Source: Channallabes apus
Lineage: Eukaryota > Chordata > Actinopteri > Siluriformes > Clariidae
NCBI GenBank assembly: GCA_030522415.1
Contig: CM060131.1
Coordinates: 13,722,703 to 13,786,702 of the forward strand
Length of the DNA stretch: 64,000 nt
Direction: 5' to 3'
This document shows positions 1 to 10,935 of this stretch, in pieces. The stretch's first letter is position 1, and each line of letters begins with the position of its first letter. Below the pieces are notes generated by a model. That model ran no database searches. It worked only from the letters and a program-made list of their open reading frames with translations, and was not told the origin of the DNA. Made by a program: the position numbers and the translations under genes.

Positions 1-108
1 TATAGGTTTCATATATGCGTCTATATCCTCATATAGGTGCGGATATATACGCATATATACTGCATATAGGTTTCATATATGCGCCTATATCCTCATATAG
101 GTCCTTTC
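1..108. repeat. 64-bp tandem repeat, about 1.7 copies, at the window edge
   Basis: The segment starting at 1 recurs at 65 (TATAGGTTTCATATATGCG, then CTATATCCTCATATAGGT) with one or two substitutions. The unit is built from TATATA/CATATAG palindromes. It runs off the left edge, so copy number is unknown. No coding content. Confidence 0.75.
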
Positions 109-214
109 CATGTGGGCCCTCTGAGAGAGCTCGGCCAATCAGCTCTCCCTAGACCTGCGAGAGGTTACGGCACCACTCCGGATGCTAGGGCGAGCACTTT
201 ACCACTGTGTCGGC

Positions 215-322
215 CCAATTTCAGACTGTTTTTGATCAAGATCCAATTTCAGACTGTTTTTGATTAAGGCCCAATTTCAGACTGTTTTTGATTAAGGCCC
301 AATTTCAGACTGTTTTTGATGT
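215..322. repeat. 28-bp tandem repeat, four copies
   Basis: CAATTTCAGACTGTTTTTGA starts at 216, 244, 272 and 300, an exact 28-bp period with little divergence. Units are directly abutting, so this is a minisatellite and not a CRISPR-like array. Confidence 0.85.
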
Positions 323-330
323 AATGTAAT

Positions 331-1223
331 AATGTGCTAAAAGAATGAATGCTTTTGTCCTGAGCAATTATGCGAGTATAGAAATGAGTTGTCTCTGCAG
401 AAAATCACAGGAGAATAATTTTCCACTTTGTCTTCAGGTAGAGAGGGAAGAGGAGGCTGTACAGCAGAGAATGAGACTGCACAGGTTTGACTATCTGGAC
501 TCCAAAGGGTGGACTGACTAATGCTTACTGTTAAACACTAACATAACCCTTCTTGAGAGATAAATAATTTTTCCTTTCAATGTGATACTAGCAAATTTAT
601 TCAAATTTACATTACTTTTACATGATTTTAACATTATTAGGCCTATAAACATATACATGTTCTAAGTTTTTTTTTCTTACAGATAATTTTACATGTTGTT
701 GAACATCTGTAAAACAAGTGAATTCCTCGTACAGTGGCTGTGATATAAATGCTACAATCACATTGCCACCCATATGGATCAATTCAGATTTTCATGTCAT
801 GAAAGTTATCTGACTTGCATGTACAGTACATGCACAACGATACATCTTTGCTCATGTTATCTGGCTCAAAACACGTCATATATGTATGAGCACTCATTTA
901 TTTCCAACATTGGAGGCAACTTTAGGACAAATAAATTTTGCTTTGGAGGATAGTGGGTTGTATTTTTTGAGGTCCAGAAGACGGAAGAAAGCTAGACGGC
1001 TCATTTGAGCTGTTTTAGCAGCTGTTGCCAGTACTGCTGTGAAATCCCCAAGCTGCTGGTACTGAATGTTAATGTCACCACCCTACACAGGCACAAAGGC
1101 AAAAAAAGTTGCATGTATTCCAAGGTGATCGTTCTCATGGTCAAGTATCGGATATGGGATATATGATATAGGACCACAGATCCAATCTGTAAAATGTCAG
1201 ATTTGTGCATTTAGCCAAAACAT
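331..1223. other. gene-free AT-rich stretch
   Basis: I see no open frame with family similarity, no tRNA-like fold and no repeat structure apart from short homopolymers. Confidence 0.5.
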
Positions 1224-1235
1224 TAATAATAAATA

Positions 1236-1618
1236 TTCATTAATTCATTCATTCATTTTCTACACCGCTTAATCCTGTGTTCAGCGTCGCGGGGGACCTG
1301 GAGCCTATCCCAGGAGACTTCGGGCACTAGGCGGGGTACACCCTGGACAGGGTGCCAATCCATCGCAGGGCACACACACATACACACACTCACACACCCA
1401 ATCACACACTATGGGCAATTTAGGAACGCCAAATAGCCTAACCTGCATATCTTTGGACTGTGGGAGGAAACCGGAGTACCCGGAGGAAACCCACCAAGCA
1501 CGGGGAGAACATGCAAACTCCATGCACACAGAGACGGGAATCGAGCCTGGCCGGGGAATCGAACCCAGACCCTGGAGGTGCAAAGTGACAGTGCTAACCA
1601 CTACACCACCACGCCGCC
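1236..1618 (-). mobile_element. tRNA-derived SINE, near full length
   Basis: Read on minus it begins with a tRNA-like head (box A-like TAGTGGTTAGCAC and box B-like GGTTCGATTCC), continues through the body that recurs about ten times in this window (CATGGAGTTTGCATGTTC, CCTCCCACAGTCCAAAGA, GATGGATTGGCACCCTG) and ends in a GAATGAAT tail. It is flanked by a perfect 12-bp target duplication TAATAATAAATA at 1224-1235 and 1619-1630, which proves retrotransposition. Confidence 0.85.
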
Positions 1619-1630
1619 TAATAATAAATA

Positions 1631-2997
1631 AATAAATAAAATATAAAAATATGATCTGTTTCACATTAGGGTAAAAAATAATTGGATTGGAGTCACTTCA
1701 GGCTGGTAATGTGAACGTAGCCAGAGAAATGAGATCATACAAGGTCCAAAGTGCTGACCGTGGAGACTTCTTCCAAACATACTTAAAAAAAAAAAAAAAA
1801 TTAAATAGCATTTTAAGGTTATTAAGCTTAGATTATAGTACTGTACATCATTCCACCAAACAAGTCCCTGTTTATGTTTTGGATATACTGTAGAAATACC
1901 AGCGTTATATAATGAGTGCATAAACCTGAGATATGGAAGAAGAAAATTTATTAAAGGCACACAAAATGCAAATTTACAGCAACAGCAGCTATTATAGGGA
2001 AAATGTTCTTTCTCACTCCTTCCTTCCTTCTCTGTAGTTACTCAGTAATTTAATTTATAGTCGTTTCTGTGCTACACTGGAAACGTCCACCATCCAGCCA
2101 CCCCCATCCCCGGCCCCCATTTCCCCCTGTTGAGGAAAAATCAATTGCCCTGCCTTCTGTTATGTTAGATAAGATGTAATTGTATTTGGTCTGTAGCTTG
2201 TAAACTGAGCCCCATATGGATATTTCAACTTCATGGACAAACTGGAAACAGTATCCTGTTTTATAAACACACTGGTGGTTCATTATTTCACACAATTCCA
2301 TAATCACAGTGCATTATCAGTAATAGATTATCAAATTTAAGTATAACAAGATTATATTTAATTTACTAGGTGTAATATCTTAAGGAAAAATGGATGTTTA
2401 ATGAAATAAAGATTAAATATCTGCCATTCACCATTGCCATAATTAACCTTGTAACATGACGGTGATAAGCAAACTTAGATGAAATGGGAAGCCTGTTAGG
2501 GTTTTAAACAACTTTCGTCACGTTACACAGGACAATACAAAAATCCATCTAATTTTATCAGTTAGACTTTGATCATATAAAGCGTTATATGATTAGAGAC
2601 AAAGCTTTTGCATTTGGATTCCATGAAGGAAACCGTTACTCTTCCTAAAACTCACCCCAAGTGTAAAATTTTATTTTACATTTTTCATTTGTGTCCAAAG
2701 GGCTTCTAAAGTTGCCCTTGATACATTAATTGCTACTACACCAAACTATTCTTTATTAATCTAAGGGCTAAGTAACACTTCTATTGTACGAATTTGAAAT
2801 TCTAACTGCTAGTATGAATGAGGAATTTTAATTAAAATCACTACTAAATATGTCAAGCTTATCAAAGTCTTCCTTTAAAAAAAAAATCAGTTTGAACTGG
2901 CTGTGCAATAAAACCCTACATAAACTCACTGTGTTCACCTCGACAATTTTTATCAGGATATGGAAAGGTGATAAACCTCATAAGGCATAACTTATGT
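1631..2997. other. gene-free AT-rich stretch
   Basis: Contains an A-run near 1786-1800. Short open frames show no recognisable family. Nothing else seen. Confidence 0.5.
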
Positions 2998-3001
2998 CAG
3001 A

Positions 3002-3265
3002 TGGGATGGTGGCTTAGTGGTTAGTACTGTTGCCTTGCACATCCAGGGACAGGGTTCAATTCCCGCTTCTGGTCTGTGTGCATGGAGTTTAGATGTTCTC
3101 CCTGTGCTTGGTGGGTTTCCTCCCACAATCCAAAGACATCCAGATAAGGCTAATTGGAATTCCCAAATTAGAATGTGAATAATAATGGGGTGTTGGTCTG
3201 GCACTCCAACCCCAAAAGTACCTGCCATGGAAACACATACACATATCGTACATCTCCCAGATGGA
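3002..3265 (+). mobile_element. diverged tRNA-derived SINE
   Basis: Same family as the SINE at 1236-1618: box A-like GTGGTTAGTACTG at about 3018, box B-like GGTTCAATTCC at about 3053, then the CATGGAGTTT and CCTCCCACAATCCAAAGA body. The 3' half is decayed. Possible 11-bp flanking repeats (CAGATGG-R-ATG at 2998 and 3258) have one mismatch. Confidence 0.65.
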
Positions 3266-3690
3266 ATGTGGACAGACCAAAATACCAATAAAAATTACTC
3301 TTTCAATTTTTTATGACTAGTATAGAAGTAAGCATAATCTGATTTGATTCTATTTATTCATGATTTAGAATGAGTTTTGATAACTGGATATGCAGTATTG
3401 CTCCATGGTAAATGCCTACTTCAAGAAAGCTTTGGACAGCATTAAATAAGCACCAAACATGGTGATTCAAGTATATTATAGCACAGTCTCAAGTCTCTTG
3501 CCACATGAAACAAGTTTTCTTTTAGGCCTGGCCTCGATCTATTTCAACCTCAACCCTGAGCAGATTTCCCATCTATGCTTATGAAAAACATTTTAACAAA
3601 ACAATGCTACCAACACCAGGCTTCACTGTGAGAATGGTATGCATATAATGATGACCAGGCTTGGGGTTTTCACCAAACCTTGTGCTTTGT

Positions 3691-3945
3691 TAGCAAGGTG
3701 GTGGCTCAATCAGTTAAGGCTGTGGGTTACTGGGTTACTGGTTGGGGGTTTATGTCCCAGCACCACCTTTGAGCAAAACTTGTAACCCTATCCGCTCCAT
3801 AGCCAGGGTGTTGTATTCTGGCTAACTGTATGCTCTGAACTGCCAACTTCCTAATTGGGATATGCGAAAAAATTAATTATTTTACTGTGTTGTAAGGTAC
3901 ACATGACAATTAATTGAATAATTATTATTTATTATTAAATGTTTT
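3691..3945 (+). mobile_element. second SINE family (tRNA-like head), degenerate
   Basis: Starts with GGTGGTGGCTCAATCAGTTAAGG, a tRNA D-arm-like box A. The body resembles the fish SINE type with a GAGCAAAACTTGTAACCCT segment ending in AATTAATTGAATAATTATT. It is related to the copy at 60146-60412 and, more distantly, to the one at 17222-17405. Confidence 0.55.
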
Positions 3946-5184
3946 GGTCTCATCTCATATTTGCAAACTGAAACTGGATTTGTAAAGCCCAGTTTTGTGA
4001 CTTTGCTGAAAAACACTGCAGGGACCTGAATCCCCAACATTCTGTTAAAAAAACACTCTTTTCCCTGTTATCAGGGTTTGAATTTGAGGAGGAAGTTATG
4101 CTTTTTTTCTCTCTCAATAAGTCAGTTTGAGGATGGAGCTTGGTGTAGATATTAAGAACAATCTTTGCTACCTCTTTGTTGCATCTTTCACACAATTCTT
4201 TTTGTTGTAAACATTTTGCAATCTGGCCACTAAATGTGCAGAGGACTTACCTGCAAATGACTACATATTATATTGGATGTTAGTAAATTGCAGTTGAACA
4301 CTTCAAACAGACATATTACAGACAAACAGCGTAGAAGTAAGATAAAAGTAAGTCATGCACTCATTCTCTGATTCTTTCCCCCTAGTAGTGGTTACGCATT
4401 TATGTATGAAATATTTAGCTTTATGCTATATTGCAGATTTTACCTGCCAAAAAAAAAAGAAGAAAAAAAAAATTTGCCGCATGTCAGGCATCTGAAATTC
4501 CCTTTTTTCTTCACTGGTCGCTCTGCAGATACTCAGAGAAGAATCAATACCTCACTACGTCTGCTGCCTCCCTGCCATAAGAGCCAAGCACTTGAGCTAA
4601 TGAACTGCCTGGCTGATATATCTCCCCTAGAACAGCATCATGGAAGTACAGCTCTGCTACAGTACCACTTCTTTGCTTTCTTTTTCTTCACATTTTGCAA
4701 TCCTATAACAACAGGTTAAGATAATTCCAATGTTTACTCCCTGTACTTGAATTCTTTCATAAGTGTCTGTTCTTAATTTTAGCATTACCATTTTTGGAGA
4801 CTTTGTACTTTTGCTCCACCACATTTCTAAGTAAAATATCAGACTTTCCACTCCACTGCATTATGCACTTTCTGGTGTTACTTCTTTTGGACAAAAAAGA
4901 TAAAATTGAAGGGGCCTATCGATCATCAGTGTCAAACTAATGGAATGATATGATATGATATGACATGATATTATATTATATTATACTTATGAGTAGATAA
5001 ATCAAGAGTATTATCACAAATTATAGTAATATAACATTAGAGCCATAATTAATTGAAGAACTTTTACTCTGGATGCTTAAGTACATTTAAAGACCATTTT
5101 AACATTTATTCAAGTGTTAATGTAAATGGAAGACTTTTCCTGCAATTACACACAAAAAAATTGACAACTCTAATACTGTATGTC
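3946..5184. other. gene-free AT-rich stretch
   Basis: Contains an A-rich run near 4450-4470 and a short GATAT/TTATA simple repeat at 4948-4987. No supported gene. Confidence 0.5.
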
Positions 5185-5650
5185 ATAGGACCTCTTTTTG
5201 CTTTGATTACAGCCATGACATCTTTTTGATAAACTTACACAATTTCTAAATTTTTCTTTCCCTCCAGATATCTTGAACTGACATTGGAAGAGTCGCACTC
5301 CTGTGTAAAACCTTCTCTAGCTCATCCCAAAGATTCTCAATGGGGTTAAGGTCTGGACTCCTTACCTTGTCCGAACCACTCTTTTACAATTTCAATGTTG
5401 ACCTAATTTTTTTGGGCACATAACGTGAACAAAAGAAGTAATCTCTGATCATATCATACACAGGCTTGTAATGGTAGGTTCTAGGCATGATGGGTGTTTA
5501 CCCAGACGTGCCCATCACATCAGAACAGAGTAAATCTAAACTCATCAGACCACATGATCTTTTTCCCATGCTCCACAGTCCTTTTCTTTTTGCTCTTTAG
5601 CAAATTGAAGCCTTTTTTCTGATTAGTTTCACACTAGTGTATTGTGCTCA
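5185..5650 (-). mobile_element. Tc1-like DNA transposon remnant
   Basis: The minus strand retains transposase-like segments: CCAAAGATTCTCAATGGGGT at 5328-5347 corresponds to the conserved NPIENLW region of Tc1 transposases (compare 53510-53522), and the segment at 5555-5580 corresponds to the SDE-containing region. Multiple indels; no open frame survives. Confidence 0.6.
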
Positions 5651-5720
5651 GGGGTTCTTTACTTTTAATCAAGAACAAGATTTGTGTACTGCATACACCA
5701 CTGTGTACTGTATGCACAGC

Positions 5721-6395
5721 ACTGGCTCAGTTTAAAAGGTAATGTACTGAAGATGTGCACATGCAGCAAATCTTCAAAGTGATTGTAGTCTGGACACACA
5801 TGACTCTCCAGTGATTAGAAATCAGTGGCTCCTTTGTGATTTAGAGCCGAGTGTATAGGTCTCAGACAGCAAATCTGTGTCCTTGACACACACTGATTTG
5901 CTCCAGGGTATGTCTTCAAATTGTGTGTAGACACTGAAGAGTTACAATCAGAGGACATGGAGGGTTTGCCTTCAGTAAGACACTAGAAATATTTTTTTTT
6001 CCTCATTTATTAAACTAGACATTCACAAATTTGTTCATAAATCATTTGCAGAATCATTTAGAAGAAATGGGATACTCATGAAAACCCATATGAATGGTTT
6101 CATATCAGTGTCTGATAAACTTTTCAAAACAAACCCATAAATGAAGACAAATAAGCCTAGCTGTTCAAATAAGATAATATTAATGCCCCCCCCCCTCGTC
6201 TCCCTTTAAAAAGAAGGTCAAATGGTGTTAATGTGACTGAAGTGTTGCAGTGATTGAGCTGCATTATTGGACGCACCTTGTTTAAGATGTGCTTTTTCAC
6301 TGTTCAGTGATAATTTTATCATATTCAACTCTTTGTAAGCAATTGAAGAAGTAGTCTTTAAGTGTCACGTGCGCATTAGAGCATGATTTTATTTT
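5721..6395. other. gene-free stretch
   Basis: Nothing recognisable apart from a T-run (5993-6000) and a C-run (6187-6196). Confidence 0.45.
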
Positions 6396-6604
6396 TCTCA
6401 CATCCCTGCTAAGGGTTGAGAGTGATCCTTGGGCAGAGAGGGTGAAGAGCCTTGCTTAAGAGACCAATGTTGGTAACTTGGTAACACTGGGGCTTGACAC
6501 CCTTCCCAAAATAGCAGCATCCGCTGTGAGCAGGGTTCGAACCTGCGCAGGGAAACCCTATTGGATTTCAAGTCCAACGCCTTAACCACTCGGCCATCTA
6601 CAGC
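6396..6604 (-). mobile_element. SINE with a tRNA-Ser head
   Basis: On minus, a complete tRNA-Ser-like sequence (6522-6604) is followed without a gap by a SINE-type body (6396-6521). The body holds a CAAGTTACCAACATTGGTCTC block and a TTAAGCAAGGCTCTTCACCCTC block, the latter resembling the GAGCAAGG-CCTTAACCCTC module of the SINE at 17222-17405. The intact tRNA followed by the module suggests a tRNA-Ser-derived retroposon and not a tRNA gene with a terminator. The exact 3' end is uncertain. Confidence 0.55.
6522..6604 (-). pseudogene. tRNA-Ser(UGA)-like sequence
   Basis: Minus strand reads TGGCCGAGTGGTTAAGGCG for the D arm, an anticodon stem-loop with loop CTTGAAA (anticodon TGA), a long variable arm (AATAGGGTTTCCCTGCGC), and a T arm GCAGG-TTCGAAC-CCTGC. 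The 3' acceptor strand TCACAGC with discriminator G needs GCTGTGA at the 5' end; the sequence has GCTGTAGA, a one-base insertion. No T-run terminator follows directly; a SINE body does. Probably a SINE head or pseudo-tRNA, though a decayed tRNA gene is possible. Confidence 0.65.
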
Positions 6605-6954
6605 TACCCTGAGGGCAGGTATGCAGAATCCATCCACGCAATATGACATTTGCTCCAAAAGAAAACAAAGTCTTACTTATTTTAGTGTTTTCTCTTCTCT
6701 ATAATAGTCACTCAAAATTCAAAAGCCTGATATTAGCTAATTATCTAAATCAGGTGTGCATGGAGCTGAGGAAACTAAAAACTAAAATATGCAGGGCAGG
6801 GGCTCCTCCATGAAAGAAAAAAATATATCTTCTCTTATATTACCGGTGAGTGATATATAAGTAATATCCATCCATCCAGTAACCTTTTTAGACCAACTAG
6901 GGATGACCATTGAATTTATCCCCATCTTGTACGACCGTGGTAGGACCTCCGATC

Positions 6955-7121
6955 AACATTCACATGCAATGAGCAATTTGTGAACGGCAATTAGCCTAAT
7001 CTGCATGTCTTTGGACTGTGGGAGGAAATTCGGAGGTAAGATTGCAAAACGAAAAATCAAACCCAGGACCTGGAGGAGCAAGGCGACAGTGCTAACTACT
7101 AAGCCACTGTGCTGTCTACAA
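6955..7121 (-). mobile_element. SINE fragment
   Basis: Contains the family landmarks on minus: GTGGCTTAGTAGTTAGCACTG, GGTTTGATTT, CCTCCCACAGTCCAAAGACA and GATTAGGCTAATTGCCGTTC. Internally deleted and missing its 3' tail. Confidence 0.65.
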
Positions 7122-7129
7122 ATAATATC

Positions 7130-8655
7130 ACTGTTATAAAAAAATCTGCAAATCAAGCATGAATTTAAGTTCAGGCTGGTCTACGAAGAAACATTTCGGC
7201 ACAACATTTCTGTGGTCATGAAATTAATGTGGGTGGATGTTTGCTGAGAGAAAGCGGCTCCGAGACGTTCTCGGGAAAATTAAATCCCACAATCTCAAAC
7301 CTCACAAAACTGCTCAGGCAAATGCTTACATTCTGGGTTATGTTAAATCCTTTTTCTAAATACCTTCCAAAATGGTCTCTCTCAAACTCCTGTAGCTCAC
7401 TTATAATTGAAGATCAAGTTATTTACATCTCCTTATCCACTACAAGCTGTGATTATGTGAGTGGAGGCATGGAGAGTATCAGCTCAGGTGCTGTGTTTCC
7501 AGGAAAAGACAGAAAGTATGAGGGATTCAAAATAATTTGACATCAGAATGTCAAATTAACCCTATGTTCGATAAATTTGTTTTTAAAAAAATATTACTAA
7601 ATAGATCTTGCTTTATCCTTATTTCTTATCCTACATTAACAAGTATATTTGTCGTGACTTCAGCAAGAATTGACAAAGAAACAGCTCAAACATTTTAAAA
7701 CAAGACTGAACGTTTGTGAATGATGATCCCGGCCGAGTTGGCTCGAAGCCCACTGCAGTCGTTCCCATGAATATTTAACGAATGGAGTGCCGGGTCTTTG
7801 AAAATCGATGGATAACTTGTAGCCAAGTTGCAAGAGACGCGTCTGTCTGTAGGAACTGTACACACAATCATTTACCAGCACCACTTCACTCTAAAAAATA
7901 AAACTGTGCTGTACTCAATTTTTTTGGTGAAACATTTTTACACTTAAAAATATCAATATCAATCTAAAAATTGAAAAAATCATGTAAAATATACTTCATG
8001 AATTGAGTACAAGTCAGTAAAAAAATTAAGTAGACCTGAATAACTTTTTTTAGTACAATAATGTACAAAATTGAGTAAATGTAATGAAAATCATAAGTTA
8101 ATGCAAGGTTACCCTAAGTGGAAATGAGTAAAATAATTGAGTAGATATGATTGAAATGGAAGGTAGAAGAAACTGAAAATTAGACTATTATTTATCAAAC
8201 AAATGTGCTACATTTACTTATTTTAAATTAATTTAATTCATACTGGTCTATCACAGAATTAATATCTTACACTATTTTTTTAAATACTGTATATTTAGCT
8301 TTTAATCAAGTTTTTTTTTCAATTTAGGTCAATGTATCTAATGACATATCTAATTATAAACAAAGACACAATACACACATTACCATTTTAATTAAACATT
8401 TATTTGCCAAATTTGACAAGACATGACGTCTAAACTCAATCTGGTTTACTTTGCAAATGACATGTAACAAGATCATAAACAATGAGCTGAATTGATCTCA
8501 TTAGTAAACAGTCTCACAAACAATACTTCTGCCACAAGTATTATACAGTTCATATGTGGAAACTAGACTTTTGTATTAGAATAGAATCACAGTCACATTT
8601 TACATCTGAAAGATTGCAGACCTTCACACTTCAGTTTCCTGCAAACTGTGGGATC
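7130..8655. other. gene-free AT-rich stretch, possible old DNA element
   Basis: From about 7886 (CACTCTAAAAAATAAAACTG) to about 8260 it is rich in GAGTA/TACTC motifs, like 18920-19100. The CACTCTAAAAAAT start resembles the reverse complement of 21857-21875, suggesting degraded MITE-like elements. No gene supported. Confidence 0.35.
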
Positions 8656-10479
8656 CATACAATTCAATTCAATTCAATTCAATTCAATTTTATTTATATA
8701 GAGCTTTTAACAATGGTCATTGTCTCAAAGCAGCTTCACAAAAATTAAAGAAATTTAACAACAACAACAACAACAAAAAATAATAAATAAATAAATAAAT
8801 AAAATAATAATAATAGAAAATAAATAAAAACAAAATATAATAATAATAATTATAGAAAAGAAAATAATTGGAAGTGTGGATGTGTGAGAAAAATGTGCAG
8901 ATAATAATGAGACGAATGAATGAAATTTCTCTGATGAGCAAGCCAAGGGTGACGGCGACGGTGGCAAGGAAAAACTCCCTGAGATGGCATTAGGAAGAAA
9001 CCTTGAGAGGAACCAGACTCAACAGGGAACCCATCCTCATATGGGCGATAACAGATAGAAATGATATAACATCTTGTGTGTTGTGCAGGTGAAAATTCAA
9101 TATGACAGAAATTATTTAAATTGACATGAAGACCAGTTCAGCATAGGGACGAGTCAGTAGATGCAGAGGGCAGATGAGGTCTGGATCACTGGAAGCACAG
9201 GAGCAGCATGTGTAGCTCCACCCATCATAAAGCTGAATCCAGCTGGAGCTGGTCCTTCTCTGGATGCCTCAGGAACCTCGCAGGGTCGGCCTTTGTCTAC
9301 TGAAGCTGGCAAAATCTCCAGAGAGAGGGTAGAGAAATACAGAACAGATGGGGAGAATTAGCGTAGTTGCCATTCGGTATAGGTGTACTGGAGTATGAGT
9401 ACTGGGATGAGTTATGTGTATGCCAGATTAAAAAGATGCGTCTTGAGTCTACTTTTGAACTGAGAAACCGTGTCTGCTCCCCGAACACTGTCTGGAAGGC
9501 TATTCCAAAGCTTTGGAGCTAAATATGAAAAAGCCCTACCCCCTTTTGTAGATTTTGAAATTCTGGGAACTACCAGAAGTCCGGAGCTTTGTGATCTTAA
9601 GGCGCGTGGTGGATTGTAGCGCATCAGAAGACTGGTTAGGTATGTGGGAGCTAAACCATTTAAGGCCTTGTATGTAAGTAATACTATTTTGTAATTTATT
9701 CTAAACTGAACAGGTAGCCAGTGCAGGGATGATAATATTGGGGTTATATGATCATATTTTCTGGATCTAGTGAGAACCCTGGCAGCTGCATTTTGGATTA
9801 ACTGAAGCTTGTTTATTGAGGATGCAGGACAACCACCTAGTAATGCATTACAATAGTCCAGTCTGGAGGTCATGAATGCATGAACTAGCTTTTCTGCATC
9901 AGATACGGATAAGATGTTCCTAAGTTTAGCAATATTTCGAAGATGGAAAAAGGCTGTTTTTGTGATATTTGAAATGTGATTTTCAAAAGACAAGTTACTG
10001 TCTAATATTACTCCCAGATCTTTTACTGCTGAGCTGGTAATAACAGTACATCCTTCTAAGCGCAAGCTGAATTGTGAAAGCTGTTGTGTGCTGGTTTTTG
10101 GGCCAATAAGTAATATCTCTGTCTTATCTGAATTTAATAAAAGAAAGTTATTGGTCATCCAATCTTTTATGTCCTGGACACACTCAGTTAATCTAGACAA
10201 CTTAGGTATTTCGTCTGGTTTAGTTGAGATATATAATTGGGTATCATCAGCATAACAATGGAAACTAATCCCATGTCTTCTAATGATGTTACCCAAGGGA
10301 AGCATGTATATTGAGAACAACAGAGGTCCTAAAACTGACCCTTGTGGGACCCCATATTTCACTGGCATTACACCAGACGGTTCTCCATTTAGATCTACAA
10401 AATGGTAGCGATCAGACAGGTAAGATCTAAACCATTTTAATGCCTGTCCCTGAATACCTATATAATTTTGTAAGCGATC
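8656..10479 (-). mobile_element. L2-like LINE, 3' half (RT C-terminus and 3' UTR)
   Basis: The element reads right to left. 9412-10479 encodes the C-terminal half of the reverse transcriptase; 8656-9411 is the 3' UTR, which ends in repeated ATTGA units typical of this clade. The 3' UTR is nearly identical to 63215-64000. The LINE continues at 15736 beyond the DIRS element inserted in it. An (AAC)n/(AATA)n microsatellite at 8757-8830 lies in the UTR. Confidence 0.85.
9412..10479 (-). pseudogene. LINE reverse transcriptase, C-terminal half
   Basis: The frame is open from the DIRS junction at 10479 to the stop at 9412. It carries the RT palm and catalytic motifs: [17 protein letters not shown], then [10 protein letters not shown] with the YADD active site, followed by the typical L2/CR1-clade C-terminus ([46 protein letters not shown]). 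No stop or frameshift occurs in this half. It is cut from its N-terminal half by the insertion at 10480-15735, so it is no longer expressed as one protein. Confidence 0.85.
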
Positions 10480-10528
10480 GTCTCGGGTTACTTTGCAGTA
10501 ACCCTGTTCCCTGAGAGGCGGGAACGAG

Positions 10529-10705
10529 ATGCTGCGTTAGAACGCTTATGGGAACTATCTTGTCGCATTGCCGGCCATGAAGCATGTGTGGAAAAACGCC
10601 ATTATCTGGCTACATATAACCTCGGTCAGGTGACGTCATCTGATTAGATCAGGTGGAGGTTATAAATACCGGAAAGCCGGCAACAAAACCTCAGATTATT
10701 TGTCT
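10529..10705 (+). repeat. DIRS terminal inverted repeat, left copy
   Basis: Runs from ATGCTGCGTTAGAACGC to TTGTCT and is the reverse complement of 15535-15711 with very few differences (for example T/C near 10697). The equal 177-bp lengths and high identity suggest a recent insertion. Confidence 0.9.
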
Positions 10706-10743
10706 GAATGGACGTCCGGTCACATGGTAGTGCGGCGTTCGGA

Positions 10744-10851
10744 CGCAGCATCTCGTTCCCGCCTCTCAGGGAACAGGGTTACTGCAAAGTAACCCGAGAC
10801 GTTCCCTTTTCGAGGCTTCACTCAATGCTGCGTTAGAACGCTTATGGGAAC
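10744..10851 (+). repeat. DIRS internal complementary region (circle-junction template)
   Basis: 10744-10800 is the reverse complement of the left outer end (10480-10536). 10801-10851 is the reverse complement of the right outer end (about 15685-15735). The two abut at AACCCGAGAC / GTTCCCTTTT, exactly the sequence made by joining the element's ends in a circle. In DIRS1 this region is the template that restores the ends. Confidence 0.9.
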
Positions 10852-10935
10852 GAGAATACCAACGCCGCCGCACTACAGGTGTCTGGACCCCAAGGTTGTG
10901 TAGCGTGTGCGCACAAGGCCGAGAAGGTCTCAGAT

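Noticed and set aside
215..322. Possible CRISPR-like array (four regularly spaced repeats)
   Set aside because: Units are contiguous 28-mers with no unique spacers, and the DNA is vertebrate.
1411..1635. Short ORFs on both strands over the SINEs (for example 1305-1664, 46476-46820)
   Set aside because: They recur with every SINE copy and translate the retroposon body.
6522..6604. Functional tRNA-Ser gene
   Set aside because: The acceptor stem has an inserted base and mismatch, no T-run terminator follows, and a SINE-type body is attached.
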